Assembly: GCA_025267735.1 (NCBI GenBank)
Contig: CM046298.1
Coordinates: forward strand, 43,733,883 to 43,797,882
Length of the DNA stretch: 64,000 bases
Source: Mactra quadrangularis
Taxonomy: Eukaryota > Mollusca > Bivalvia > Venerida > Mactridae
Direction: 5' to 3'
The notes under the pieces are model-generated. The model saw only the letters and a list, made by a program, of their open reading frames with translations, searched no databases and was not told where the DNA came from. Position numbers and translations under genes: made by a program. This document shows positions 10,485 through 21,000 of the stretch, in pieces (position 1 is the stretch's first letter; each line of letters opens with the position of its first letter).

Positions 10485-10735
10485 ATTCACAATACAATAC
10501 ACAATACAATACAACACACAATACAATACACAATACAATACACAATGCAATACACAAAACACTAATATAACACAATACGACACAAAACAACACAACATGA
10601 TACAAAACAACACGACACGACACACCCCAAAACCAACAACAATACAACACGACACGACACGACACTGACAAAACAAAAGAAAACACAGCAATGCAATGCA
10701 CCACACAACACAACATTATAAAATACAACACAATT
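10485..10735. repeat. Decayed tail of the pentanucleotide array
   Basis: After the second copy the repeat continues as ACACAATACAAT, then degenerates into ACAAC, ACGAC and AACAC pentamers, reading as an ageing edge of the satellite. Confidence 0.8.
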
Positions 10736-11864
10736 CAAACCTTATTTATAATTTATAATAAACTAAAAAGTGTTAACCAACATTACTAGAATTTATCATG
10801 CATACAAGTATATTTTAATTGCATCATTAAAAATTACTCAACGTTTTAATCATTTTTTCTCATCATTTTTATTTAAATACGTTTAAACCACACACCCTTT
10901 ATATCCATATTACAATTCATAGTTAATTCATCGAAAGAGATAAATATTGAGAAGTTTATCACAGTGGTCCGTAATACGATTAAATTTGAACCGCAGACCA
11001 TTTGTAAAGTGTCGTGTTATAAACGTATTATTTTCTTCCTGTTCTTTATCGGTTACTTCATCATCGCATTTAACATTCTTTGGGCACGATTTTATAGTGT
11101 TGCTACGTCTGATTGTTACATTTAGAATAAGGTAAGCGATTTTCAATGATTTAGAGGTCCTGGTATTAAAGTTGCGGCTTGTTTTATATATAGCTATACT
11201 TTCGGATATACACTTTTCGGATAAATGAAATTTGTATATCATCTTAATTTTTTCTTGTGTAAAATTGTAGTCAGTTGGAAAATTTTTTAAATACATTATT
11301 AGACTGGATTGCTTACTTCCTCACAAAACGGAAGATGTGTGTAGTCATCGATGGTCATCGATGGGGAGAAGTCCCACTAGGTACAGTGCTTGGACCCTTG
11401 GCATAATGAAATAATAATGAATATAAACAAGTTTTCCGATGTTTAAAAGTTGAAACCTATACATGTTATTTGACTTTCGTAACTCTAGTCTACCCTTGCA
11501 AGGGTTGTCTACAGATACAGAACTTCTGTAACTCTAGACCCTGGGTCTAGAGTTAAGGTACCGTAACTCTACCCACTGCCTTTTATTTTGGCAGTGCCAG
11601 TGTAAGTGGCTCGAAATCAGTTGCAGAACTATTGTCAATTTAGTGATTATGTATTCATAACTTCTAGCAAGTTGTCATACAATGTAAACAAAGTGACACA
11701 ATATTACTTTGTACACATTTGGGTAGTTTGGCTACAATATTATCCAATTTATGATGACAGTTTTTTAAGACACAGTGGTAACTGCCTTCAAGATTGCTTT
11801 CCACTCCGTTCTAGACATGCCTCTGTCCCTTGAGTAGACTGCCTTGCTAATACTCCCATGGGAC
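10736..11864. other. AT-rich stretch without recognised gene
   Basis: A 122-codon open frame (11296-10928, - strand) has no recognised motif, no duplicated support and ordinary AT-rich composition. It is left as unannotated. Short hairpins around CTAGACCCTGGGTCTAG are at 11535-11560. Confidence 0.4.
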
Positions 11865-12329
11865 ATAGTACAGGGTCCGGTACAACTCAACCCGAATCCA
11901 ATTCAACCTGTAAAATAAATTATGATAGTTTGATATATAATCTAATTGGTTATTTATCATAATATGTGTTAACAATAAAAAGTGAAATTAAATATATTTC
12001 TATCAACAATGGAAGATATTAATGAATAAAGTACAGTAATAGTATTTAGAAATTGCATAAGTATTGTGTCAATTGTATTGTATGTATTGTATACAAAATA
12101 TGTAGTAATCATATACTGTAAGACTCAGCACACAACCGATAATTGAACATTATTTTGTAATTAATCTTCAAATTGACTGTAAAAATTGTGTGATGTGAGA
12201 TAAACAAAATAGAATTGAACGTCTTTATTGACTATTGTTATGATTTTAAAGCGTGAAGTTGTTTGACAAACTGTTATGTTGAATTAATTAGAAAGTGATT
12301 ATTGATACATATATATACATTTTATTTCC

Positions 12330-12640
12330 CTTTTTTTAGAAAGGATTTACATATACATTACATACATTAGAATAGTGCAAAGTTTACAACAACAACAAAA
12401 AAGTAGATTTGTAAATTACATGACAATAAATAAACAGATGCATGCATTATCTATAAATAATGCATTACAATGAAACTAAGAACACAATGTATATATTTTA
12501 CGTAAGACAACATAATGAAGTTAAGGACATAAAATATATTAAGTACAAAATATATTACAAATAATACACATATACGTAAAGAGAACATATACAATATCAG
12601 TCTGTGAAATTAACGTATAGTCCGAGCCCGAGGCTATAAA
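12330..12640. repeat. Possible LINE 3'-end-like AT-rich segment
   Basis: A long A-rich stretch with repeated TACATTACAT and ACAATAAATAAA-like words, resembling inverted 3' ends seen at 43291 and 54248 in general style only. Weak call. Confidence 0.25.
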
Positions 12641-14652
12641 AAAATTGGTGGGGCTATAACTTTTTGTCAGAGCATAGTCCGATTGGACTATAAAAAATTA
12701 TCAATTTTTTTATTTAAATATCGCACCACTTTTCTATAGGCTTTTTGGCGTCCAAAATTATCAATAAAATTTTGAAACTGTTTGACAAAAAAGTTTGAAA
12801 ACGGCGGAAAAGAGTTAAACAAATTTTCATAGTAAAATAAAATTAAATTCGCTAATTGATCGTCGATTGTTAATTCAGACATGAGTTGTGAAAAATAAGA
12901 CCGCCCACGGCGATTACATGCTAATTACATGTCAATTCAATTCATTATCGGTCACACGCTGGGAGATTAACTCGCCGACAAAAGTGTGCACAAGGATGTC
13001 ATAAATTCGATTTAGTGTCGCCAAGTTATGTTTACACGCGTATTATCCCTGTTTTCACTCACAAGTCTAAGAAATAATTTAATGATAAAATAAACAGATC
13101 TATGTAGGTTAAAAGTTAAAATCATACATCTAGAGTTGTTAAAAGATTTTTATAAAAATGTTAATGATGAGATGTCTCTTAGGTGAAAACTAGTCAGAGC
13201 AAAAAAAATATTTTGAAACAAAATAAGACTTGAGCTAGCCATTTAGATCTACATTTGCTGATACATGTAGTGTCCTTAGCAGCTTATCTTTTTATTTATT
13301 TGACTGCTGTTTATACTGCTAATAACAATCCACAAGAGAAATCCATTCCAGGGACAGACAGTGTAGACACTGGCAACGGCACACACTGCTCATAAAGGCT
13401 AATTTCATTTGAGCTCAGTGCAGCATCACAGGCTGTCAGCGTTCCCACAATTCTATTTTAACACACACATATATATACGTGTGTTTAGAAAAACAAATGT
13501 GGGAAGCCGACATCCTGAGTGCAGCATTTGATGTTTATCCTACTCCCCTAAAACCTGCCTTAGACGGAATACCACTTCTCCCAAAAATCCTCCACTTCTC
13601 CCTATTTGAAGTACAGGGAGAAGTCACCTCTCCCTGAATTTAATATTCTATTTCATAAAAATTAAATCCCTTCAATGGTTGTGAAACGTTCATCCTCACA
13701 GTGTTTCCCCCTTTTGACCAGCATCCAGTGTCTTCACCTGTTCCTAAACAAGTACAGTTCCACTTGTTTTAGAGCACAAAATCTGTGGGCTAATTGTTTT
13801 TGTAGGGACTCGTTACATTGTTTCAAAATATGCGAGTCCTATGGCCCTTTGTTTCAAAATGAATCACCGGACTAGAAAATATTTTTCGGACTATAACTTT
13901 TTCCATGGGATATAGTCCGAAGGACTATAGTCCCAAAAAGTTTTTGGTGCAGACTGCAATATACATCACGATTAATTATCTAGTACATGTATGTGTAAAT
14001 AAACATAAATTGGCGGGAAAATTTGAAAGTGAGTTAAAATACTAAAGGGTTTTTAAGTTTAAATAAATATGTGATTAATCTACCAATAATAACTTTACTG
14101 TTGAGACCAAAAGTATGACAATTTGGTGTCTGCTTCGATACGGCGAATTAAGGCGCAATGGTGGTAATGATGAACTGTATTGTTGACAATTTGTTTCCAT
14201 ACATATTTCGTTGGGAATATTGAGCTATGTATATAATTAATTAGATGATGTTAAAGATCGTATGTTGACAGGATATTGAAAATGTCAGGGTTGAAACCAA
14301 GTTGAGAATTGTAACCTCTTAAGTAATATAAGTGAAGTCTGTAGCTGAATATTTGTTTCGATAGCGTATTAGTTTCCTTAGTACACAATTTTTGAAGAAA
14401 CATACTTTTTAATCCGTCGAACAGGGACCCTCCCCCCTGACAATTACACAGCCTACAAAATAGTATTTTTGACATAAAAACAGATTATTCAACTTAATAA
14501 AGTGATAAACTCATTGCATATAGATTTATAACTTAGATTTTTAAATAGATTTACAAGATAGATTTTTAAATAGATTTACAAGATTGATTTTTAAACAGGT
14601 GTTTACTTAAAGTAAACACTAACATCTTAATATATTTTCTTATGAAAATATA

Positions 14653-16203
14653 CTAATGGACAAAAGTCTTGTCCGGTAAGGTTTTCCATAATATCTTTTA
14701 AACACGTGAAGTTACGATCTTGAAATTTGGCCTACTTTATATCGCCTGTTTTTCAAACCGGTTTCTAAATTTTGGCAGTCGTCCTCGCTCTAACAAAGGA
14801 GATACATTTCCGGCCTGGTTTTTCACGTGCTCTCTCGTGTATACAGTGTTGGGCCTAGTTTGATGAAATGATTTACCTTATTCTCTTGTGTAACGATATC
14901 CCAATCGGAAGACATCAGAATATTTTAATAAAATATTGATTTTTATTCTAAAATGAAGCTTTCAAATCAGCAGCGTGTGCGCGCTATAGGCCAACTTGAG
15001 GCTTGTGCAACTGCTGCACATGTAGCCCGTCAATTTGGGGTTAATGAGAAAACCATTCGTCGGTTACGTTAAAATTCGCAACGCAAGGCTCCGTGGCATC
15101 TTCCACGTTCCGGACGGCGGCGCGAAACGACGTTACGTCAGGATAGGCATATTCAGCTTACCCACTTACGTAATCGTTTTGTCGACCCAAATGACACGGC
15201 ACAAAGAAGCACAGCTGGTCGTAATCGACCTCGCATTAGTGCCAGAAAGGTACGGCGACGTCTCAAGGCAGCCGGGTAACGTTGTCGACGGCCATATCGT
15301 GGAGCAATATTAACTCCCAATCACAGGCGTTTACGGGTAGCATGAGCGTTACGTCATCAAAGGTGGCGCTTAAATCAATGGCAAAACATTCTGTTTACGG
15401 ATGAGTGTAGATTTAACAATGATTCGACGTCAACGTGTCTATCGGCGCCCTGGTGAGAGGTTTACGGACGCCTGTTTCATTGAAAATGACCGCTGGGGTG
15501 GGCCGCGCGTCATGGTTTGGGCAGGGTTTACACATCATCAAAAAACCCAACTTGTTTTCCTCGAATATGGTCGAGGACGCGGTCGTGGCTTAAATGCACA
15601 ACGTTACGTAGACCAAGTGGTGCAACCCATTGTGTTGCCTTTCCTTACTGCCCATCCAGGCACAGTCCTGCAGCAAGACAACGCCCGGCCCCATGTTGCA
15701 AGGTTCACTCAGAACTTCCTGTTGGCCAGCAATGTCCAGACATTGCCATGGTCGGCATTATCGCCTGACATGAACCCAATAAAACACGTTTGGGACTACA
15801 TGAAACGGGAGATTAGGGCTCGGAACGTGTACAAGGTCCATCAATTACGTGGCGCTTTTGTTCAAGAATGGGACCAACTTCCGGCTAGATTCCTTCGCTA
15901 ACTTGTAGCATCGATGCGTAAAAGGATCACTGAACTCATTCGGGTTAATGGGGATCACACACACTATTGAAAAAAATGTTTTGTTTAAAACTGACTCAAC
16001 GCAATCATTTAAACTTGCAAATCCTCAATGTCAATTTTCAACACATTACTGTACCGACAGTACTGGCTCAAATTTCACAATTCTTTTTTTATTCAATGCA
16101 TAATAACATTCTCTTTCTAACGATACCAAATGTATGAGTGTGCAATAACAAACAAAAAAGATATTATGGTTTTTGTAGACCGGACAAGACTTTTGTCCAT
16201 TAG
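14653..16203 (+). mobile_element. Tc1/mariner (Tc1-type) transposon, nested and inactive
   Basis: Inverted ends CTAATGGACAAAAGTCTTGT at 14653 and at 16203, flanked by TA on both sides, as expected for Tc1/mariner insertion. Length 1551 bp. It lies wholly inside the 4.8-kb element, so it inserted later. The single transposase frame is broken (next entry). Confidence 0.9.
14953..15903 (+). pseudogene. Broken Tc1-type DDE transposase
   Basis: The ATG at 14953 opens an N-terminal helix-turn-helix (QQRVRAIGQLEA...VARQFGVNEKTIRRL). A TAA at 15070 ends it after 39 codons, and further stops follow. The first catalytic aspartate is in LFTDECRFN (15400-15402). One frameshift just after it moves the rest into another frame, open from 15401 to 15903. 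The second aspartate is in QQDNARPH (15677-15679). The third acidic residue, expected in NPIEHVWD, is lysine (AAA at 15782), so the DD34E triad is lost. Spacing of 34 residues between the second and third positions confirms the Tc1 class. Confidence 0.9.
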
Positions 16204-16326
16204 TATAGTTCAATTTTTAAACATAGCCAAAGTGATATAGTTTTAAATTTTTACGTAGCAGACGATAAATAATAGTAAATACTCATCTAAAGCTACAAGC
16301 AAACAGATGAGTCTAAATAAGCACCA

Positions 16327-16376
16327 GTCAGTCGGTCGGTCGGTCGGTCGGTCGGGCGGTCGGTCAGTCAGTCAGA
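16327..16376. repeat. GGTC tetranucleotide microsatellite
   Basis: About twelve GGTC/AGTC units with one GGGC interruption. Confidence 0.9.
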
Positions 16377-16787
16377 GAATCATTGATTTCTTAAAGATCT
16401 TAAATTGCATTATTAGTCATACTAATATATAATGTTGTATTTTCATCATTATTTTCATACTTTAATATCTTCCATCAGCGCTAAATTTTATCTCAATATC
16501 AAATTTAACAGTTTAAACATATTATTTATGATGAATAACTAATTATATATCATACAGGTTGAGTTGTCCACGGGTTGAGTTGTCCCGGCTTACAGGTTGA
16601 GTTGTCCACGGGCTGAGTTGTCCCGGCTTATGGGTTGAGTTGTCCCGGGTTGAGTTGGATTCGGGTTGAGTTGTCCCGGTCCCATAGTACATTCCAATTT
16701 CAGACTTTTGTCTCTTACCAGAAGATGAAGGTGATGAACCCTAAAACTTTGTTTCTAAAATATATTTCTCCTGATGTCAATAACATA

Positions 16788-17163
16788 CAGTACCCACCAA
16801 AAGTTTGGAGACATTTTCACTTTGTTAGCCTACTGCATAGGCTTTATCAATATTTTGGTTACCATTTACTTTGTTATGAGTATTAGTTTAGCTTATTTCT
16901 TTTGTTATGGTACTATTTGAAGTTGAGGCTACCAAATTAGCCTAATAAGTGTGTTATAGAAAGGAATTACATTGAACTTGGTTTTGGGGGCTTTAGAATA
17001 TCAGATGTTAAATCTTATAAATATGATGCATTCTTAATATTTGTTTTCATTTTGTCACCAACCATACTAAATGTATTCAAAATAATGGTTCTACCAAAAA
17101 CTATCAATGAAATTTAAGAATTTTATTTAATTTCTCTAGTCTCCAAACTTTTGGTGGGTACTG
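16788..17163. mobile_element. 376-bp MITE, Tc1-like ends, copy 1
   Basis: CAGTACCCACCAAAAGTTTG at the left end is mirrored by CAAACTTTTGGTGGGTACTG at the right; TA flanks both ends. A copy of exactly the same length is at 45642-46017. No coding capacity. Confidence 0.85.
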
Positions 17164-17300
17164 TACTTACATTTAAATTCAATCCAATACACAGAAGTAA
17201 AACCAGAACTAGATGAGAAACCTGCTTATTCTGTTGTCCTTACCAACAATGCTGATGAATATCTCGCCATTATCTAAATAGTGGTGCTATGTTTATTATA

Positions 17301-17467
17301 TAGTAAAGTTCCGCTATTAGGACCAGCAAAATTGATGGTTTTAATAGCGAAACAGTCTTATTATAGAGACCCTTTTGCTCACAAATTAAGCATTTGGGTC
17401 TTAATAATTGTCAAAAATCGCATGATTTTGAAATAACAAAAGTGGTCTTAATTGCGGAACTTTACTG
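17301..17467. mobile_element. 167-bp TIR element (AAAGTTCCGC family)
   Basis: TAGTAAAGTTCCGC at the left is mirrored by GCGGAACTTTACTG at the right, flanked by TA. The same family opens the window (1-142). Confidence 0.75.
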
Positions 17468-17539
17468 TATTATGTCAGCATACAGGTGAAGTAGGATAAA
17501 TGCACATAAATGGTGAAGTTAAACATAGGGGAGGGTCAA

Positions 17540-17700
17540 TGAATCGGTCTATGAATAACCTCTTTAGCTTCTTGTTACCAGGACCCATAGGTTATTTCTT
17601 TTAAATAAAGAAAAGGAAATATTCCAGTCTCATGAAATTGCTAACTTTGTTACCCAAACAAATTCTGTGCTTCAGAGCTTTGATTAATGCTTTAATAGTT
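17540..17700. repeat. Dispersed repeat ending CAGAGCTTTGATT
   Basis: CTTTTAGCTTCTxGTT, AAATAAAxAAAxG and TACCCAAACAAATTxxGTGCTTCAG blocks are shared with 38790-38955 and partly with 165-235. Class unknown. Confidence 0.5.
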
Positions 17701-17877
17701 CTGAAACTCTAGCCACTTCCTTTGTTTTAAGATTTTTAACAACAATTTTCATTTACTAAAATTCTAATTAAAACATTTATTTTCACAAATGCCTGGTAGG
17801 GACTTGCTTCCTTTAAAATTTCAATTGACCTTCTTTTTTTTAAAGTAATGTTAAATTTAATACCATTTTATTTTCAG

Positions 17878-18054
17878 ATTTCCTTGATTTGATATTTCTG
17901 ATGAAGGTTAAACATTATCATGTCTGAAAAGGGAGGTAATCATTTGTGTGGTTTGATGAAAATTGAAGATAGTCATCATAAATTTGTTGATAATCGATAT
18001 TTTGATCTGGATAGGCCTAATGGAGTGCTGAATATTTACTATGAGAGACCTGAG
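17878..18054 (+). CDS. TAPP exon 1 (5' UTR end plus residues 1-45)
   Basis: An acceptor TTATTTTCAG at 17877 shows that at least one non-coding exon lies upstream. The start ATG is 17920, chosen because MSEKGGNHLCGLMKIED... aligns with the start of TAPP PH domain 1 (xxICGFLxIE) and RYFDLD follows. Donor GTAACA, phase 0. A short upstream frame begins at 17901 and overlaps the start. Confidence 0.9.
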
Positions 18055-21000
18055 GTAACACATTAAATATATTTAGGGCTGTGGATTGTTGAGCTAGTGG
18101 CAATCCGATCCGAACCACGATTCATGTGTAGCGATTCACGAATCGAACCACAAATCGCTTGTTAATGGAAAAGCATACAGAATTCATGTAATAAAAAGAG
18201 TTAGTGAAGAATTATAGGAGTTTTTACTATATGGAAAACCATGTACTCCAAACATGCCTATTACCAGACGTTTTATGGGCATTTTCAGTGATAACATTTT
18301 TGTTTTAATGTTTATCAATCGAATTTTGAATCAAGATTGTTCGGTCCCTACATTAATTTAAGTTTACATTAGAAGTGCGACTCGTTTTCAGTTGTAACTA
18401 AGCTGAAAATATTCTTTCATTTTTCAAAAAAATAGATCGCAATCTGACGATTTCGGACATGACGAATATTCGTACTCGATTTTCTGGTTGGGATCGCGAA
18501 TATCCGAGTACTTGGATACTCGCCGCAGCCCTAAATATATTCATAAGTATTTTTGATTGCTAGTGACGATTTTTGTTGGGTTGTCACTAATGATTAAAAC
18601 CTTTATCAGTTTACTGTTGGCTTGAATTTTTGTGTTTTAAAATGGTGTAAACTGTCATGTTTGTTCAGAAATTATTCTAACCTGACGTTCGTACATCAGT
18701 TATCGATGATGACCATTTGACTTCAGGCAGTTGACTGTGTTCTGTGTGTCCAGAGATGGCTTTGGAGTGTAAACTGTCATGTTTGTCCAGAAATTATTCT
18801 GACCTAATAAATGTTGGAAATAATGTTTTCTACTTCCTAGTATCATCATAAGTTTAAACCTTTACTGGTTGGGAAATGGCCGTAAATTGGCTATTTTTTT
18901 CACCTTAACCCAATAGTTAGATTTAAAGATTCTCTTAATTCATTACACTGACTGATGGACATAGAATTAGGCCAAATTATTTTTTGTGCTATTGTCTTAA
19001 GGAAAAAGCCATTTGAACCTAGATCCCAGTTACTATAGCTTTGCTGGGGCAGATAAAAAAGACAAAATTTTCCATTGCATTGAAGGGCCAATTAATGAAT
19101 TTTCTTTCATGTTTCAGAATTTACCAAAGACTTTTTGTGAACCTTGCCAAGTGATTGAATTAAACATGATATCTAAGGTAAGTCTAATTTGGTTTATATA
19201 TTTAATTTATCAAGATTTATCATGGTTTCACTGGATCAACTTAAAGTTCAGCCCTTAACTGACTTAACTGACTATCTTGGACTTTTTTACCAGTTCTCAC
19301 TCATTCTGCTGCTAGGAACAGCTTCTCTTCATACAAAGAAACATCAACATTGTTTTGTTGGGTTTAAATACACAGCAACACACTGTACGTCCCAAAACCT
19401 AAACTTGAATTCTTCAGAAAATCCCTAGCATATTCAGGATCAGTTATATGGAATGAAATTCCTCTTAACATTCGACTAGCTGAAAGTCTAACATCATTCA
19501 AAAATCAATACCTTAAATGGAAATCTCGATAAATGTAAATTGGTCTTTGTCCACTGGATATATTCACTCTTTCTATTTCAGGCTTGTGTGACTTTGCATC
19601 ATATTACTTATCTTTCTTTTTTTTTTCAATATGTAAATAATGTAAATAACATGTTTTCTTGAGGTCCACTTGGAAGATTGGATTTATCCAAATGTGTAGC
19701 CTCGTTAAATAAAGTCTTTATTATTATTGTATAGGTCATATCACGAGTCAGTCAACCTACTCATTGTGTCTTGGAATCCCAAATCTTGGGATTTAATTGT
19801 TAACTAGTTAGATAGATAGATTGATTTCTGTATAAAAATATAAATAAACATAAAATCATCATACATGTAGTAATAAAATAAACATGATAACAATGTTATG
19901 CCATCTATATTACATACACAAAGGATATCACTAAAAAGAGAACAAACATCCCTTATTTCCATAGTGGTCCTTGGAATATATAATAATAGGTGGCATGGGA
20001 AGACATGTTTAATGTTAACAGTATCACAGTCAAAATTGAAAGACATCAAAGGGTTTAGGATAAATAGGTTACTAGGTACATACCTCAGTATGTTGTAAAA
20101 GTTTTAATCAAGCTTTAATAAAGTATATACTAGCAACTAGAGGTATTGCAAGCCTGATATTTGATTTTACCTATAATAACTACATGTATTAGTCAATGCC
20201 TTAACTCACTCGTCCTAAGCCAGATACTTGGAAAATAGATTCAAGATTACTAGTGAAAATTACTTGATTCATATAGTCAAGCTAGTTGATGACAATTTAG
20301 TCATTAAATATTTAATATAATAAAATGGGCTAGAGCTTGAGAAAAGGCAATGACTACTACAGCCTAAAAACTAAATGAATATTTCAAGGAAAATCATGTA
20401 AGATTAGTTCAGTTGTACTACTAGTGTTGTGGATTCACGATGAACACTAATCTTGCTTCGGTAGAGCTTTGTGTTATTTCTATAGCTTAGCTCAAATAAC
20501 TAAATAAACATACATATTAACAATGCTCCAGTGGAGTTCTATTAACTTTGCTCTGGCGGAGCCTATTTTAATCCATGCTCCGGCAGAGTTCTATTAACTT
20601 TGCTTCGGCGGGGCCTATTTTAATCCATGGTCTGGCGGAGTTCTATTAACTTTGCTCTGGCGGAGCCTATTTTAATCCATGCTCCGGCAGAGTTCTATTA
20701 ACTTTGCTCTGGTGGGGCCTATTTTAATCCATGCTCCGGCAGAGTTCTATTAACTTTGCTCCGGCGGGGCCTACTTTAATCCATGCACTGGCGGAGTTCT
20801 ATTAACTTTGCTCTGGCGAGGCCTATTTTAATCCATGCTCCGGCGGAGTTCTATTAACTTTGCTGTGGCGGGGCCTATTTTAATCCATGTTCCGGCGGAG
20901 TCCTATTAACTTTGCTCTGGCGGAGCCTATTTTAATCCATGCTCCGGCGGAGTTCTATTAACTTTGCTCTGGCGGGGCCTATTTTAATCCATGCTCCGGC

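Larger units (their letters stand above)
11873..16683. mobile_element. 4.8-kb TIR element with exact 8-bp target duplication
   Basis: Left end GGGTCCGGTACAACTCAACC, right end the inverse of GGGACCGGGACAACTCAACC; similarity continues for about 36 bp (CGAATCCAAxTCAACC). ATAGTACA is repeated exactly at 11865-11872 and 16684-16691. The right end has an array of GGTTGAGTTGTC units (16555-16680). Eight-bp duplications are typical of hAT and some other DNA transposon superfamilies. No transposase of its own is recognisable inside. It holds a Tc1 element, a GGTC microsatellite and AT-rich filler. Confidence 0.8.

Noticed and set aside
8491..10731. Very long open frames on both strands (up to 644 codons) with IQYNT or YCIVL repeats
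   Set aside because: They are translations of AATAC pentamers, which have no stops in several frames. No complexity, no splice or start context.
10928..11296. 122-codon minus-strand frame
   Set aside because: No recognised motif, no splice partner, AT-rich composition like the surroundings. Cannot be excluded, but nothing supports it.
15517..15768. 83-codon frame within the Tc1 element
   Set aside because: Out-of-frame shadow of the transposase DDE region.
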